Source: Methylobacter sp.
GTDB taxonomy: Bacteria > Pseudomonadota > Gammaproteobacteria > Methylococcales > Methylomonadaceae
NCBI RefSeq assembly: GCF_030680395.1
Contig: NZ_JAUXVR010000043.1
Span: forward strand, 1 to 50,240
DNA: 50,240 bases
Direction of reading: 5' to 3'
Part shown: in pieces, positions 9,598-18,411 of the stretch
How positions within the stretch are numbered: position 1 is the first letter of the stretch
Layout: every line of letters begins with the position of its first letter
Translations under genes and position numbers: made by a program
Notes under the pieces: generated by a model
The model's database searches: none
What the model was told of the DNA's origin: nothing
The model's input: only the letters and a program-made list of their open reading frames with translations

Positions 9598-10794
9598 TTA
9601 TGATAAAAAAGTTCTAAAACGGCTGAGCAGATGTTTTCTTTCACTTTCAAGCTCAATGTTCCCCAGATTTTTGGCAAGCGCCTTTAGATCATGGGCAATC
9701 TTTGAATTAGCCGATGACTCGCATAGCGGAACTCCCAGATTTGATGCGCCGGCAACCCGTTCATAATCATTGGCAATCATATAAACCTTGTCGTGATTAA
9801 CCATGTTTTTTAAATCATCTACTCGCAAACTATTTTTGGGATCATATCGATTAGCCACAATTGATATTCTATCCAAAGGGATATCCAGGTCTTTATTTAA
9901 TATTTGAACTAATCTGCGTCCATCCCTGAATTGAGCCAGGCTCTGCTGAATAACCAGCGTAATCTGATCCGCTTGTTCCATAATCATGCTTGATACAGGA
10001 TCGATGAGTCTTGGCAAATCAACAATTATTTGACTGTAATTAATTTGCAGCAATTCCAGCATCGTCTTTAAACTGGAAACATTAATCTCTCCGGGCAGTA
10101 AAATATCCGATGGCGATGGCAATAACAGGCTCAAATTATCATTATATTTCGACATATATGCCTCTAATGAAATCGAATCCAAATCCTCTATCGCATTTAA
10201 TGCTTCCGTAATTGTATATTTAGAGATTTTATCGAAATTAAGCCCAATTGAACCAAATTGAAAATCAAGATCAACCAATGCCACTTTTAAGTCGGTATCT
10301 TTTGATAAAATATAAGCTATATTACTGGCTATAAAACTGGCGCCGCTGCCTCCTTTAGTATTAATAATCGCATTTAAGCGCTTAACATTTCCATTGCTGC
10401 AAAAATGCGTTATATTTTTTTTAATATTGCAAAATACGCGATCCAATTTATCTTGATAATCATTATAATCGATGAATTCTTTAACCCCGGCGCGGATTGC
10501 CTGACTTAATAATTCAATATTTTTCTGATCCCCGATAATGATAATGGAAGCTTTCTTGCCGTTAATATCATTCAGGACCTGCAACTCTTTCAAGCCATTT
10601 TCGGTTAAATTTATAATGACAATGCTGTTCTCGTCCTGGGTATGTTTACTGATGGAATCAATTATTGACCCGCTACAGATTACCTTACTTTTAATGTCGC
10701 CCGAGTAAGAAAGAATATTGAACTGTTTTTTAAGAACAAGCTCATCAGCGCCGATTAATACCAAATTTATTTTGTTTTCAGTTATTTTATTCAT
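9598..10794 (-). CDS. tadZ: Tad pilus localisation ATPase TadZ/CpaE
   Basis: A 398-aa protein. The N-terminal ~120 residues form a receiver-like domain without an obvious phospho-aspartate, as in the family. From ~140 there is a ParA/MinD-type P-loop with a deviant Walker A (INTKGGSGASFIASNIAYIL), then LVDLDFQFGSIGLNF and IIVDLPRLIDPVS. The A-S in place of K-T at the end of the P-loop is typical of atypical TadZ proteins. It places the pilus machine at the pole. It is the last gene of the minus-strand Tad locus, 149 bp after the second pseudopilin; no feature is evident in that gap. Its coding sequence is visibly more AT-rich than purL or the tadBC genes. Confidence 0.88.
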   Translation of the reverse strand: MNKITENKINLVLIGADELVLKKQFNILSYSGDIKSKVICSGSIIDSISKHTQDENSIVIINLTENGLKELQVLNDINGKKASIIIIGDQKNIELLSQAIRAGVKEFIDYNDYQDKLDRVFCNIKKNITHFCSNGNVKRLNAIINTKGGSGASFIASNIAYILSKDTDLKVALVDLDFQFGSIGLNFDKISKYTITEALNAIEDLDSISLEAYMSKYNDNLSLLLPSPSDILLPGEINVSSLKTMLELLQINYSQIIVDLPRLIDPVSSMIMEQADQITLVIQQSLAQFRDGRRLVQILNKDLDIPLDRISIVANRYDPKNSLRVDDLKNMVNHDKVYMIANDYERVAGASNLGVPLCESSANSKIAHDLKALAKNLGNIELESERKHLLSRFRTFLS

Positions 10795-10943
10795 CTGTTA
10801 TCTTCTTAAAAAAATAAATTTAAATAATGCCAAAAAGAGTAACTATTAGAACCGCCTTAATTTGCAAAATTCAGGAAGACAATAAACTAAATGGTTACCC
10901 TAACTAATTGAGTAATGAGACGTCAAAAACATACAAACAATCT

Positions 10944-11444
10944 TTAAAAGCTACAATCGGGCGCCTCCACATCTTCACCCGGATAGGTAGGCACAGCGCC
11001 CAGGCTTTCAGTGTTCAAGGTGGTCTTGAATTCTGGAGACGTTACCGAACTGCCCCAGAGCGGAATCATTAAAGTGTGCGTATAACCAGTGATACTTACC
11101 TCGGTAAACTTTGCCTGCGTTGGATCGGTAGTCGAGGTCTTAACCCCCGCAGGATCAACATAGAAATAACTTACAGCCACCATGTCAAGCGTCAAACCAG
11201 GAATAATCGTCTCTCCTAAGCCAGTAACAGCATGTTTAAAAATGGCAGCCTGCTTTGGAACATCGCTCCCAACGGGGCAAATAACCGCCATCCTCGCGCC
11301 TCTGCGGGTTGCTTCCGTCAAGGCATTCCAGACAAACATAGCCCGGCTGAACTCGATGATGGCAAACAGGACTGCAAAGAACAGTAATGCAATCATGGCA
11401 AATTCAACGGTTTCAGCGCCTTTCTGTTTATGTTTGTTTATCAT
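10944..11444 (-). CDS. tadE: TadE-family pseudopilin (second copy)
   Basis: A 166-aa protein with a prepilin-like N-terminus: KQKGAETVEFAMIALLFFAVLFAIIEFSRAMFVWNALTEATRRGAR. The G/AETVE-F site with Glu at +5 followed by a ~20-residue hydrophobic helix is the TadE/TadF pattern, so TadV should process it. The remainder is a periplasmic beta-rich domain with two cysteines (VICPVG, EAPDCSF). The start overlaps the previous pseudopilin stop by 4 bp, so the pair is translationally coupled. TadE and TadF are minor pseudopilins needed for Flp pilus assembly; which of the two this is cannot be decided. Confidence 0.85.
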   Translation of the reverse strand: MINKHKQKGAETVEFAMIALLFFAVLFAIIEFSRAMFVWNALTEATRRGARMAVICPVGSDVPKQAAIFKHAVTGLGETIIPGLTLDMVAVSYFYVDPAGVKTSTTDPTQAKFTEVSITGYTHTLMIPLWGSSVTSPEFKTTLNTESLGAVPTYPGEDVEAPDCSF

Positions 11445-11875
11445 TGGGCGAACCTCATTACGCTACTGGCTCTGAGCTCCATAGGCTCGCCGGACAAATT
11501 GAGAAACGCTATAACAGCGCCGACCAATATCCAGTCTGCCGGATATCTTGCTGATACGGCGATATGCCCGGAAGCGGCAGATGGCAGAGGGTCTAAAACT
11601 AATTTAGCCTGACATTCCGGTACAATCTGTGCGCCAGCTCCCCCAATATCCCCGGAACAAATCAGATTTTTAACTTGAGCATTAGTCAAGGCAATGTTTG
11701 GATTAGTAGAGACATCAGACAGATAGCGGGCAGCATCTTGTACTGACTTGGTCACAGCGTTCAGCCGATAAAACATAGTCCCTAATTCAGACACCATAAA
11801 TATCAGCATTAACAGCACCGGCAGTATCATGGCAAACTCTACGGTTGAAGTACCTTTTTGTTTAATGATGTTCAT
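11441..11875 (-). CDS. tadE: TadE-family pseudopilin (first copy)
   Basis: A 144-aa protein beginning MNIIKQKGTSTVEFAMILPVLLMLIFMVSELGTMFYRLNAVTKSVQDAARYLSD. It has the pseudopilin cleavage context G/TSTVE-F, a transmembrane helix and the conserved TadE helix after it (RLNAVTKSVQDAARYL). It overlaps tadG by 4 bp upstream and the second pseudopilin by 4 bp downstream. It could be called tadE or tadF. Confidence 0.87.
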   Translation of the reverse strand: MNIIKQKGTSTVEFAMILPVLLMLIFMVSELGTMFYRLNAVTKSVQDAARYLSDVSTNPNIALTNAQVKNLICSGDIGGAGAQIVPECQAKLVLDPLPSAASGHIAVSARYPADWILVGAVIAFLNLSGEPMELRASSVMRFAQ

Positions 11876-13044
11876 GAGTCTTTACTCTCGTAGCTTTTAA
11901 ATAATACGATTTTATAAGGGCCATTCAATACAGGATTTTTGGGATCCCATGCACCAGTCTGTGGACAAGAACCAATAAACTGAATAGTGACATCAAACGG
12001 TGAACCATGTGGCGCATGTTTGGTTAAAAAAATGCACCCTACTCCAACTTTGGGTAAATCCGTAGAACCATTCTGAATGCCTCTGCAATCGCCAATTGGC
12101 ACTGCCATTACCCTAAAACCACTTCCGCCATCGCTCAGGTAATCTTGATAAGATGTTGACCCCGTATAGTCCTCTGATGAGCCACCGTCATTATCAACTC
12201 TGTAGTTAACTCCATCAGCAACTGGTCCCCATGTTCTTCCGCTCTTAGTATCTAGGGGATCCAAGTTATTAATTGCACATGTGTTTAATGCCCCTCCTTT
12301 TAATATAGTATTGATATCATTTCCTCCCTGAGCGCCTGGCAAATTCAGAAGATTAAAATTTCCAGCTTCTACATCAGCATCTGCACAATTATTATTCTTA
12401 CAAAAAAACTGTTCTACGCTACTTACAGCGCCTATTTCATAGCCATAACAATCCAGACTGCCATCACCGTTAGAGTCATTTGTACAATCAGGGTCTTCAG
12501 GAACCGGATTATCTTTGTCAGCAGGCATATCAGCGCACAACAAAAAAGGGGAGAGATTGCAATTCTGTCCTGTCGGACCGGCAGTAGCAATGGCCGGAAT
12601 CGGTATGTCATTACTAAATTGGTTAAAAATCCTTATTAACACCGGAGTCACATTCAACATGTTTGTTGATGTGACTCTAACAAACGCAAAAGAGTCTGCA
12701 GCAGCATTAAAGCTCCCCCAAGGATTTAATGTTTTGGAATAGTCAAATACCAGATCATTCGCCACCAAGCCCACCAATTCATCATTACCTGAGCCGGCTA
12801 TGAACTTGTTAAACGTCGCTTTCCCTGCATCCGTTGCCGGCCCTGTGCCATTTTTGATATTCTTGTTAATGGCTATCGCCGCGCTTAATGCGGTGGCATC
12901 AAGCGCATTTTGCAAACGCGTTTTATTGACAAACACATGCCCAAAATCCAAAGCCAACCCCATAATAAGCAACAATATCGGCAAGGCAATGGTCACGGCT
13001 ACAACAACGACACCCCGCTGTTTCTTTGTACAATTTATTCTCAT
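11872..13044 (-). CDS. tadG: TadG-type pilus assembly protein
   Basis: About 390 aa from the ATG at 13044, preferred because AGGAGAAGG lies directly upstream; a longer in-frame start at 13104 has no such site. The N-terminus KKQRGVVVVAVTIALPILLLIMGLALDFGHVFVNKTRLQNALDATALSAAIAINK is the TadG signature: one membrane helix, then the VNKTRLQNALDAAALAAA helix. The periplasmic part is rich in Asp, Asn and Cys (DNPVPEDPDCTNDSNGDGSLDC), suggesting Ca-binding and disulfides. TadG proteins are membrane-anchored Flp pilus components. It overlaps the first tadE by 4 bp. Confidence 0.9.
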   Translation of the reverse strand: MRINCTKKQRGVVVVAVTIALPILLLIMGLALDFGHVFVNKTRLQNALDATALSAAIAINKNIKNGTGPATDAGKATFNKFIAGSGNDELVGLVANDLVFDYSKTLNPWGSFNAAADSFAFVRVTSTNMLNVTPVLIRIFNQFSNDIPIPAIATAGPTGQNCNLSPFLLCADMPADKDNPVPEDPDCTNDSNGDGSLDCYGYEIGAVSSVEQFFCKNNNCADADVEAGNFNLLNLPGAQGGNDINTILKGGALNTCAINNLDPLDTKSGRTWGPVADGVNYRVDNDGGSSEDYTGSTSYQDYLSDGGSGFRVMAVPIGDCRGIQNGSTDLPKVGVGCIFLTKHAPHGSPFDVTIQFIGSCPQTGAWDPKNPVLNGPYKIVLFKSYESKDS

Positions 13045-13113
13045 TATCCTTCTCCTGCTAACTGTCGAGTCAGCATGTCTGAGCCCCGGCATTAACCACG
13101 CCAAAGCCTATAT

Positions 13114-13425
13114 CTAATCAGATCCGACATTCTTCACGTCAAAGCTTGCGCCTTGCTTGGCCTTATCCAGCCTATCGGAAGCGCCCTCCCGATAGGCCCT
13201 GATAACGGCTTGTGATTTTTGCCCATCCAGCCCCAGGATAGGGGTATCATCCTGACCATGCTCGGGATACAAAGTCTGGTTTTTAATCATATTGTTGACT
13301 GCATGACCGAAATTTTGTTCGGTAACGACCGGATGGGAGTTCCACTCGGCACAGCCTGTCATCAGGGTTAAAAACAATATGCCAGCCACTGCCTGTTTGA
13401 TATTTTCTTTATTTAACGTTTGCAT
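13114..13425 (-). CDS. Tad-locus lipoprotein (possible CpaD/RcpB-like pilotin)
   Basis: A 103-aa protein with a signal peptide and lipobox ending at Cys25 (LTLMTGC). After Cys the chain reads AEWNSHPVVTEQNFGHAVNNMIKNQTLYPEH, then a C-terminal LDGQKSQAVIRAYREGASD segment. The N-terminal 'NFGxAVxxMxxxQ' and 'DGxxxxxVxxxYR' elements recall small outer-membrane lipoproteins beside the secretin in Tad loci (CpaD/RcpB position). It starts in a TAATG overlap with the rcpA stop, so secretin and lipoprotein should be made in step. A secretin chaperone or pilotin role is inference. Confidence 0.72.
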   Translation of the reverse strand: MQTLNKENIKQAVAGILFLTLMTGCAEWNSHPVVTEQNFGHAVNNMIKNQTLYPEHGQDDTPILGLDGQKSQAVIRAYREGASDRLDKAKQGASFDVKNVGSD

Positions 13426-15014
13426 TATTGACCTCCTTCCATTAATTGCTGACCATAGTCGCCATCGAGACCGCCTTTATTGCTGATCGGATTGGCATCA
13501 TTTTGTACCCAACGGTTTCTGGTCTTTCTTGATTCGGTTCTGCCCAACACATAAAAATCAACATCATCCGGTGCAACAAAACTATCGGTCGGCAATTGCG
13601 CATTTTGCGCCAGTACCGGTTTAGCCAGACGGGGGGTAACGAAAATCACCAGTTCCGTCTGCTGATTCAGGAATTTTGAACTCCTAAATAACGCCCCCAA
13701 CCCGGGTATATCGCCCAGCCCCGGAAACTTGTTCACATTCTCGCGCAATTTATCGCTGATTAACCCGGCAATACTCATGGTTTGTCCGTCCGCCAATTCC
13801 AGCGTACTGCTTGCTTCCCGTTTGGTCAGCGATGGTATGGCAAACTGGGTATTGGTATCGCCAGCCTGAGCAATAACAGCGGCATCCTCGGATAGTTCGC
13901 TGACACTGACATTCATGTTCAGATTGATTCGCCCGGAATCGAGCACCACCGGGACAAATTTCAAGCCAATACCGAATTCTTTAAATACAACAGTAATTGA
14001 CCCGTTACTTATCCCGCCTTGCGGTACCGGAACGGGAAATTCTCCGCCTGAAATAAAGGTTGCCGGTTGCCCTGATAACGTCGTTAACGTGGGCTGGGCC
14101 AGAATTTTCGCCAATTGCTGATCATTGGCCGCATCAATGGTCAGATTAAACATGGCTGTCCCGCTGATCGCCTGTAAAAACAGGGCGCCGGCGTCAAAAC
14201 TATGGTTATTAAGCAAGCCGCCAATACCCACTGAATTTAAACTCCCACCCCCGTTAATAGCCCCGACCGAAAAGGCATCAGAGGTTGATAACGCGCCAAA
14301 TTTAACATTCAGACCTTTGATCAACTTCCGGTCAATCTCGGCTACTTTTACATCCAGCATGACCTGCTGCGCGCCGCCGACACTCATCAAATTTATAACC
14401 GACGGAGTTGCACTTTTGCTGGGGTCGACTTCTGGCTGGGCCGTATTTGTTGTTACATTAGTGCTGCCGGAGCCTCCGGGACTCCCGCTACCGCCCGCAC
14501 TAAGGGCCGTTGAAGACCCTAAATAACCTTGCGCCAGATCAATTGCCGCCTGCATATTAGCCAAGGTGCTGACTTCGCCGCTTAACACGATATTTTTCTG
14601 CGATGAGCGGACCGCTATATTTTCATTAGGAAGTAATTCATTGAGCTTGGCTTTTACTGAATCCAGGTCATGCGTCACTTCAATATCCAGGATTTGCACA
14701 ACTTTCTGGTTCTCTCCCCACAGGTACAAATTCGTGGTGCCTATTGATTTTCCACGGATTAATATCTGGTTCGGCGGCATAAAACTGGTCTCCGCCGCCT
14801 CCGTGTCCACCGGAAAATCCGCAATAGCTGAATTGCCTTGCGATATTTCAACGATTCTTTTGTCCAGCGTAATCAGCCTGGATTTGTTTAACCCAACCTG
14901 CACATTGACAGATTTAATGTCTGCACTACTCATCGCAACAACCGAATGATGTGCAACACATAACGCGATAAATGAGAAAATACAGAGTAATTTTTTATTA
15001 ATTTTATGGTTCAT
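13425..15014 (-). CDS. rcpA: Tad/Flp outer-membrane secretin RcpA/CpaC
   Basis: About 529 aa from the ATG at 15014, which gives a clean signal peptide (NHKINKKLLCIFSFIALCVAHHSVVA); an in-frame start eight codons earlier is possible. An N-terminal pilus-secretin/BON region (SRLITLDKRIVEISQGNSAIADF ... LIRGKSIGTTNLYLWG) and a Gly/Ser-rich linker near 185-205 precede the type II/III secretin domain (VMLDVKVAEIDRKLIKGLNVKFG ... LAQPTLTTLSGQPATFISGGEFPVPV ... ELADGQTMSIAGLI ... KFPGLGDIPGLGALFRS ... ELVIFVTPRL). All hallmark secretin motifs are present. It forms the outer-membrane channel for the Flp pilus. Confidence 0.95.
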   Translation of the reverse strand: MNHKINKKLLCIFSFIALCVAHHSVVAMSSADIKSVNVQVGLNKSRLITLDKRIVEISQGNSAIADFPVDTEAAETSFMPPNQILIRGKSIGTTNLYLWGENQKVVQILDIEVTHDLDSVKAKLNELLPNENIAVRSSQKNIVLSGEVSTLANMQAAIDLAQGYLGSSTALSAGGSGSPGGSGSTNVTTNTAQPEVDPSKSATPSVINLMSVGGAQQVMLDVKVAEIDRKLIKGLNVKFGALSTSDAFSVGAINGGGSLNSVGIGGLLNNHSFDAGALFLQAISGTAMFNLTIDAANDQQLAKILAQPTLTTLSGQPATFISGGEFPVPVPQGGISNGSITVVFKEFGIGLKFVPVVLDSGRINLNMNVSVSELSEDAAVIAQAGDTNTQFAIPSLTKREASSTLELADGQTMSIAGLISDKLRENVNKFPGLGDIPGLGALFRSSKFLNQQTELVIFVTPRLAKPVLAQNAQLPTDSFVAPDDVDFYVLGRTESRKTRNRWVQNDANPISNKGGLDGDYGQQLMEGGQ

Positions 15015-15113
15015 GGCTAACTCATCTGATAATAACAAGCATTAATTTATTATTTAATTTGGCTATCAACTTGCTGCAACATGCGGGGATACTTCAATCG
15101 CCTATGGACGGCT

Positions 15114-15389
15114 TTAGTTCCTTACAAGAGTAGGTTGAAAGTGAATCATTAAACAGCCGTCATGAGTGGACGAAACAAGGATAATGTCCCCGTATTCAGG
15201 ATGTCTAACGCACTTGGCCGCAATCATCCCGGCGTGAACAACTCGTTCAATTTCATCGTAAATATCTTCGGATATTTCTACATATTGCATTATTGAGAGG
15301 GGGGTTATCTTTGCCTCTTTCATTAAGAAAGCCCCCGGTAAATTAAATGAAAGATGAGTATCAGATAGTGCTATTTTGTTTTTGTTCAT
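15114..15389 (-). CDS. Small hypothetical protein inside the Tad locus
   Basis: A 91-aa protein with an AAGGGGAT ribosome site 7 bp before its ATG, so probably real. I do not recognise a family. It has no signal peptide or membrane segment. A helix-prone middle (EISEDIYDEIERVVHAGMIAAKCV) leads to a hydrophobic, strand-like end (YGDIILVSSTHDGCLMIHFQPTLV). It lies between cpaB and rcpA, where Tad loci normally have nothing, with 194 bp before it and ~100 bp after it, and so could be transcribed apart from the pilus genes. A regulatory or chaperone role is possible but unsupported. Confidence 0.55.
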   Translation of the reverse strand: MNKNKIALSDTHLSFNLPGAFLMKEAKITPLSIMQYVEISEDIYDEIERVVHAGMIAAKCVRHPEYGDIILVSSTHDGCLMIHFQPTLVRN

Positions 15390-15583
15390 GCCATATCCCC
15401 TTCTTCTTACTTATTGAAATTCAAATCTGACACACTAAAGGTAAGCTGTCCCACAGTGAAGAAAGCGGAGGGTGAAAAACCTACACTTAAATATGCCTCT
15501 ACAAAGACAACAAATTCAAATAATCGGCATTGCTGTCGCGCCTCAAATCGATAATTCTTAAGATTTCTTGTTTAGAGCCCACT

Positions 15584-16330
15584 TCACAGCCATGGAATTA
15601 TCTTTAGTACCCGTTTTCTACTTCTTACTTTTTCAACCAGTTTCGGTTGTACTTCTGCCAAGATGACAGCCGTGTCTTCTACTACGCTATCCAGCGGGTT
15701 CCTTAAGGTCAGTTGTATCGTTCCTTCCTGCATGGCCTGTACCATTATCTCGGCCTGATCCGGCTTTAACTCCAGCGTAACCGCCCTGACGATGGCCGGC
15801 TTTTCTTTTTCCTGAGAAGCTTCCTGATCCACCGCCAATACTTTGATATTCTGCAACAGCGTCTGCGTAGTGGCCTTATTTGTCGTCCGATCCTTTTTTG
15901 TAGACAGAATATCGATCTTGTTCCCAGGCAAAATAAATCCTGCCACACCAACCACGTCGTCCACCCGCACCGAAATAGCGCGATACTCTTTGGCAATCAA
16001 TGCGGAAAGCGTACTGCCGCCCAAATACTCTGAAACTCTTTTTTCCGTGATGATTTCGTCAGGATAGAATTTGTTCATCGCAACCTTGTTGACGACTTGT
16101 TCTTTTGACGTATAAGCGCCTTGCGGCGGAGCTGAGTTGCCCGGCCAGGCGATGAGCTTAATCTGGGATTCTTCAAGCTTGACGCCAAAAGGGATTTCGA
16201 CTGCAGCGACAACAACAGACATTGCCGTATCGGGCACCGCCCGGCCTTGTATCCAACGATTGGCGACCCAGGCTGCAAGCAAAGACAGCAGCAATGCAAT
16301 ACTCAGCATAATAATAAAACGTCTGTTCAT
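15584..16330 (-). CDS. cpaB: Tad pilus assembly protein CpaB/RcpC
   Basis: A 248-aa protein with an N-terminal membrane anchor (RFIIMLSIALLLSLLAAWVANRWI), an SAF domain (VVVAAVEIPFGVKLEESQIKLIAWPGNSAPPQGAYTSKEQVVNKVAMNKFYPDEIIT) and the RcpC/CpaB C-terminal region (YRAISVRVDDVVGVAGFILPGNKIDILST ... VTLELKPDQAEIMVQAMQEGTIQLTLRNP). These are the two domains of the family, which works in the periplasm with the secretin. An AAGGAAGG site precedes the ATG. It lies 14 bp after the AAA ATPase gene. The 194 bp downstream show nothing distinct. Confidence 0.93.
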   Translation of the reverse strand: MNRRFIIMLSIALLLSLLAAWVANRWIQGRAVPDTAMSVVVAAVEIPFGVKLEESQIKLIAWPGNSAPPQGAYTSKEQVVNKVAMNKFYPDEIITEKRVSEYLGGSTLSALIAKEYRAISVRVDDVVGVAGFILPGNKIDILSTKKDRTTNKATTQTLLQNIKVLAVDQEASQEKEKPAIVRAVTLELKPDQAEIMVQAMQEGTIQLTLRNPLDSVVEDTAVILAEVQPKLVEKVRSRKRVLKIIPWL

Positions 16331-16344
16331 TTTGTTACCCTTCC

Positions 16345-17613
16345 TTATATTTCAATAAAATAGGTGTCCCACGCGAGCCTGATATTTTCCTGACTTAGAC
16401 GACCCCGGTTATTTTTAAATGCAGCCATATCGAGTCCTAAGCCAATCAAATCCCGAGGTTGACACGGTAAAAAAGGCCGTTTTGTTCGATCATACAATTC
16501 GAAAACGCAATCCAGTACGCCGTCCTCAACCGTTACCGCCCGATCCCGACACACATCCCCCCAGATCAGGGTGAATTGTTCCTTAGTAATGTCAGTGAAA
16601 TGTATTTTGTAGCCCAAACGCCTTAGATAAGCCTCATCTGCCAATTCCAGCGGATGTAAATTGGATGAGAACACCAATACGGTATCAAACGGCACCGGGA
16701 AATGCTGACCTGTTCCCACCGTCAAATAATCGAGGTGCTCTTCCATCGGCACAATCCAGCGGTTTAACAATTCAATGGGAGGCATGCGCTGCCGCCCCAT
16801 ATCGTCAACGATATAAATGCCATTGTTGGTTTTTAACTGGATGGGCGCGTGGTTTAACCGGGTGACAGGGTCGTAACGCAATTCGAGCCTGTCCATAGTC
16901 AACTCGCCGCCGCTGATAGCAACCGGGCGCTCGCATAAAATCAAGCGTTGATCGGTGCGGGTTTCAAAGTGATAACCGACTTTCTCGCTGATTTGATAAA
17001 CCGGTACATGAATCAAAGGATCAAAAAACTGGATGATTTCCCTGCCCACAGCAATAGCATAGGGTAGGTGAACCGGACCGCCTAGACATCGCGCCAGACG
17101 CTTGCAAATATAGGTCTTGCCGCTACCCGCCGGGCCATAAATCATGATGGCCCGGCCGGAATGCAATGCAGGCCCCAGCTGATCAAACAAATGGTCTTCT
17201 ATCACGACATCGGCAAAAGCGTCCTTTAGTTGTTCTTTGCTTACCGTGCAATTGAACACGGATTGCGCTTCAACCAACTGTCTGTAATGCTCAATCGTAA
17301 TCGGGGCGCGGCCAATGTAGCCGCTTCTCAAATAGGCGTTTTTCGCTTCGGCACGGCCTAACTCGGTTAACTGGTAACGCACTCCGGCGCTATTTTCTTT
17401 TGCAGCCAACACCTCAATTCGGGAGTCTTTGCGCAAGGTAGCCAAGATTCCTTCCAGCAGGTTTCCTGTCAATGCCATCCTGTCGGCCAACTGATGCAAA
17501 TCCAGTACGCCGCCGTCATAAAAATGCTTTAGCGTCAAATCAAGCAATAACTCGGCATCGAGAGCGGTCTCGTCAATCGTGCGGGGTTGTTTAATGAGTT
17601 CTAATAGAGACAT
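16345..17613 (-). CDS. AAA-type ATPase embedded in the Tad locus
   Basis: A 422-aa cytoplasmic protein, not one of the standard Tad ATPases (TadA and TadZ are both present). Residues ~1-120 look like winged-helix or DNA/protein-binding segments (LDLTLKHFYDGGVLDLHQLADRMALTGNLLEGILATLRKDSRIEVL). The ATPase core has Walker A GPAGSGKTYICKRLA near 162 and a Walker B-like IYIVDDMGRQRMPPIELLNRW near 265, then SNLHPLELADEAYLRRLGYKIHF, a sensor/arginine-finger-like region of MoxR/RavA-like AAA proteins. It overlaps the tadV stop by 13 bp and precedes cpaB by 14 bp, so it is in the pilus operon. Its role (chaperone or assembly motor) is unknown. Confidence 0.8.
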   Translation of the reverse strand: MSLLELIKQPRTIDETALDAELLLDLTLKHFYDGGVLDLHQLADRMALTGNLLEGILATLRKDSRIEVLAAKENSAGVRYQLTELGRAEAKNAYLRSGYIGRAPITIEHYRQLVEAQSVFNCTVSKEQLKDAFADVVIEDHLFDQLGPALHSGRAIMIYGPAGSGKTYICKRLARCLGGPVHLPYAIAVGREIIQFFDPLIHVPVYQISEKVGYHFETRTDQRLILCERPVAISGGELTMDRLELRYDPVTRLNHAPIQLKTNNGIYIVDDMGRQRMPPIELLNRWIVPMEEHLDYLTVGTGQHFPVPFDTVLVFSSNLHPLELADEAYLRRLGYKIHFTDITKEQFTLIWGDVCRDRAVTVEDGVLDCVFELYDRTKRPFLPCQPRDLIGLGLDMAAFKNNRGRLSQENIRLAWDTYFIEI

Positions 17614-18149
17614 AAATTTGCCATAAATCCTGAGTTGTAAAGTGCCGGATATAAAACATAACAGGTAGCGAGTGCGATAGCCGGTGCCAGAGGCAATCGG
17701 CTACTTGCTGCATCTGATTGGTCCGGTTTCTGATAAGCCAATACTCCCGTAAACAAACCATAAATAAGAGTCCGCAACCTGCACAACAGCTTAACCAGAT
17801 CCCCTTTCACCACTATAAAAAGTATGGCCATTACAAACATTGCCATGTAGCTATAAAAGACCAAGTCCAGCACCTGATTAATACCTACTACCGATCCTAT
17901 CGCTGCCATGAGTTTCACGTCGCCAGCCCCCATGCCGCCGAAAACATAGCTCGGTAACATCAGCAAAAAACCGGCAAGCAGGCCAAAGCCGCTATCCCGA
18001 ACGCCTAACCCTTCAGCGGAAAAAATATTCCAGCCCAACCCCAACACAACAATAACCAATGAAGTCCAGTTAGGTATTTTTTGTAGGGCCGCATCGTAAA
18101 TCGCTGCAATCAATACAAATGCAATTAATATTAAGTAAATAATAATCAT
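17601..18149 (-). CDS. tadV: Prepilin peptidase TadV/CpaA
   Basis: A 182-aa multi-pass inner-membrane aspartic protease of the A24 family. The first catalytic Asp is D19 (AIYDAALQKIPNW) and the second is D77 in the GxGD motif GGMGAGDVKLMAA. It cleaves Flp and the TadE/F pseudopilins after the glycine of their short leaders. Its start lies ~260 bp after the flp stop, beyond a terminator-like hairpin, and its end overlaps the AAA ATPase gene by 13 bp. Confidence 0.93.
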   Translation of the reverse strand: MIIIYLILIAFVLIAAIYDAALQKIPNWTSLVIVVLGLGWNIFSAEGLGVRDSGFGLLAGFLLMLPSYVFGGMGAGDVKLMAAIGSVVGINQVLDLVFYSYMAMFVMAILFIVVKGDLVKLLCRLRTLIYGLFTGVLAYQKPDQSDAASSRLPLAPAIALATCYVLYPALYNSGFMANLCLY

Positions 18150-18343
18150 AAACCGGCCATAAGGTTATTAATTAAGGTTTAACGGCCAAACTTAAAAACA
18201 ATAGCCATTAATAATATATGCCTTGCTATACTGCTATTGTAATAATACATAAATATCCAATAATTCAGCGGCTTCGTTGCCTGTTTTTTAAAATACTATT
18301 CATAGCTTGTTATAGGATATTAAAAAACCGAATACTTATGATA

Positions 18344-18392
18344 AAAGCGGCCTTCTCCACAGCCTGGAGACCAAGGGGAGAAGACCGGTTTC
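18344..18392 (-). terminator. Terminator/attenuator-like hairpin between flp and tadV
   Basis: Downstream of the flp stop on the minus strand, GGTCTTCTCC pairs with GGAGAAGGCC (one G-U pair) around an ~18-nt loop, followed by GCTTTT. Partial termination here would let Flp pilin be made in excess over the assembly proteins. Confidence 0.6.
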
Positions 18393-18411
18393 TATCTTTC
18401 TAACAGATTAA

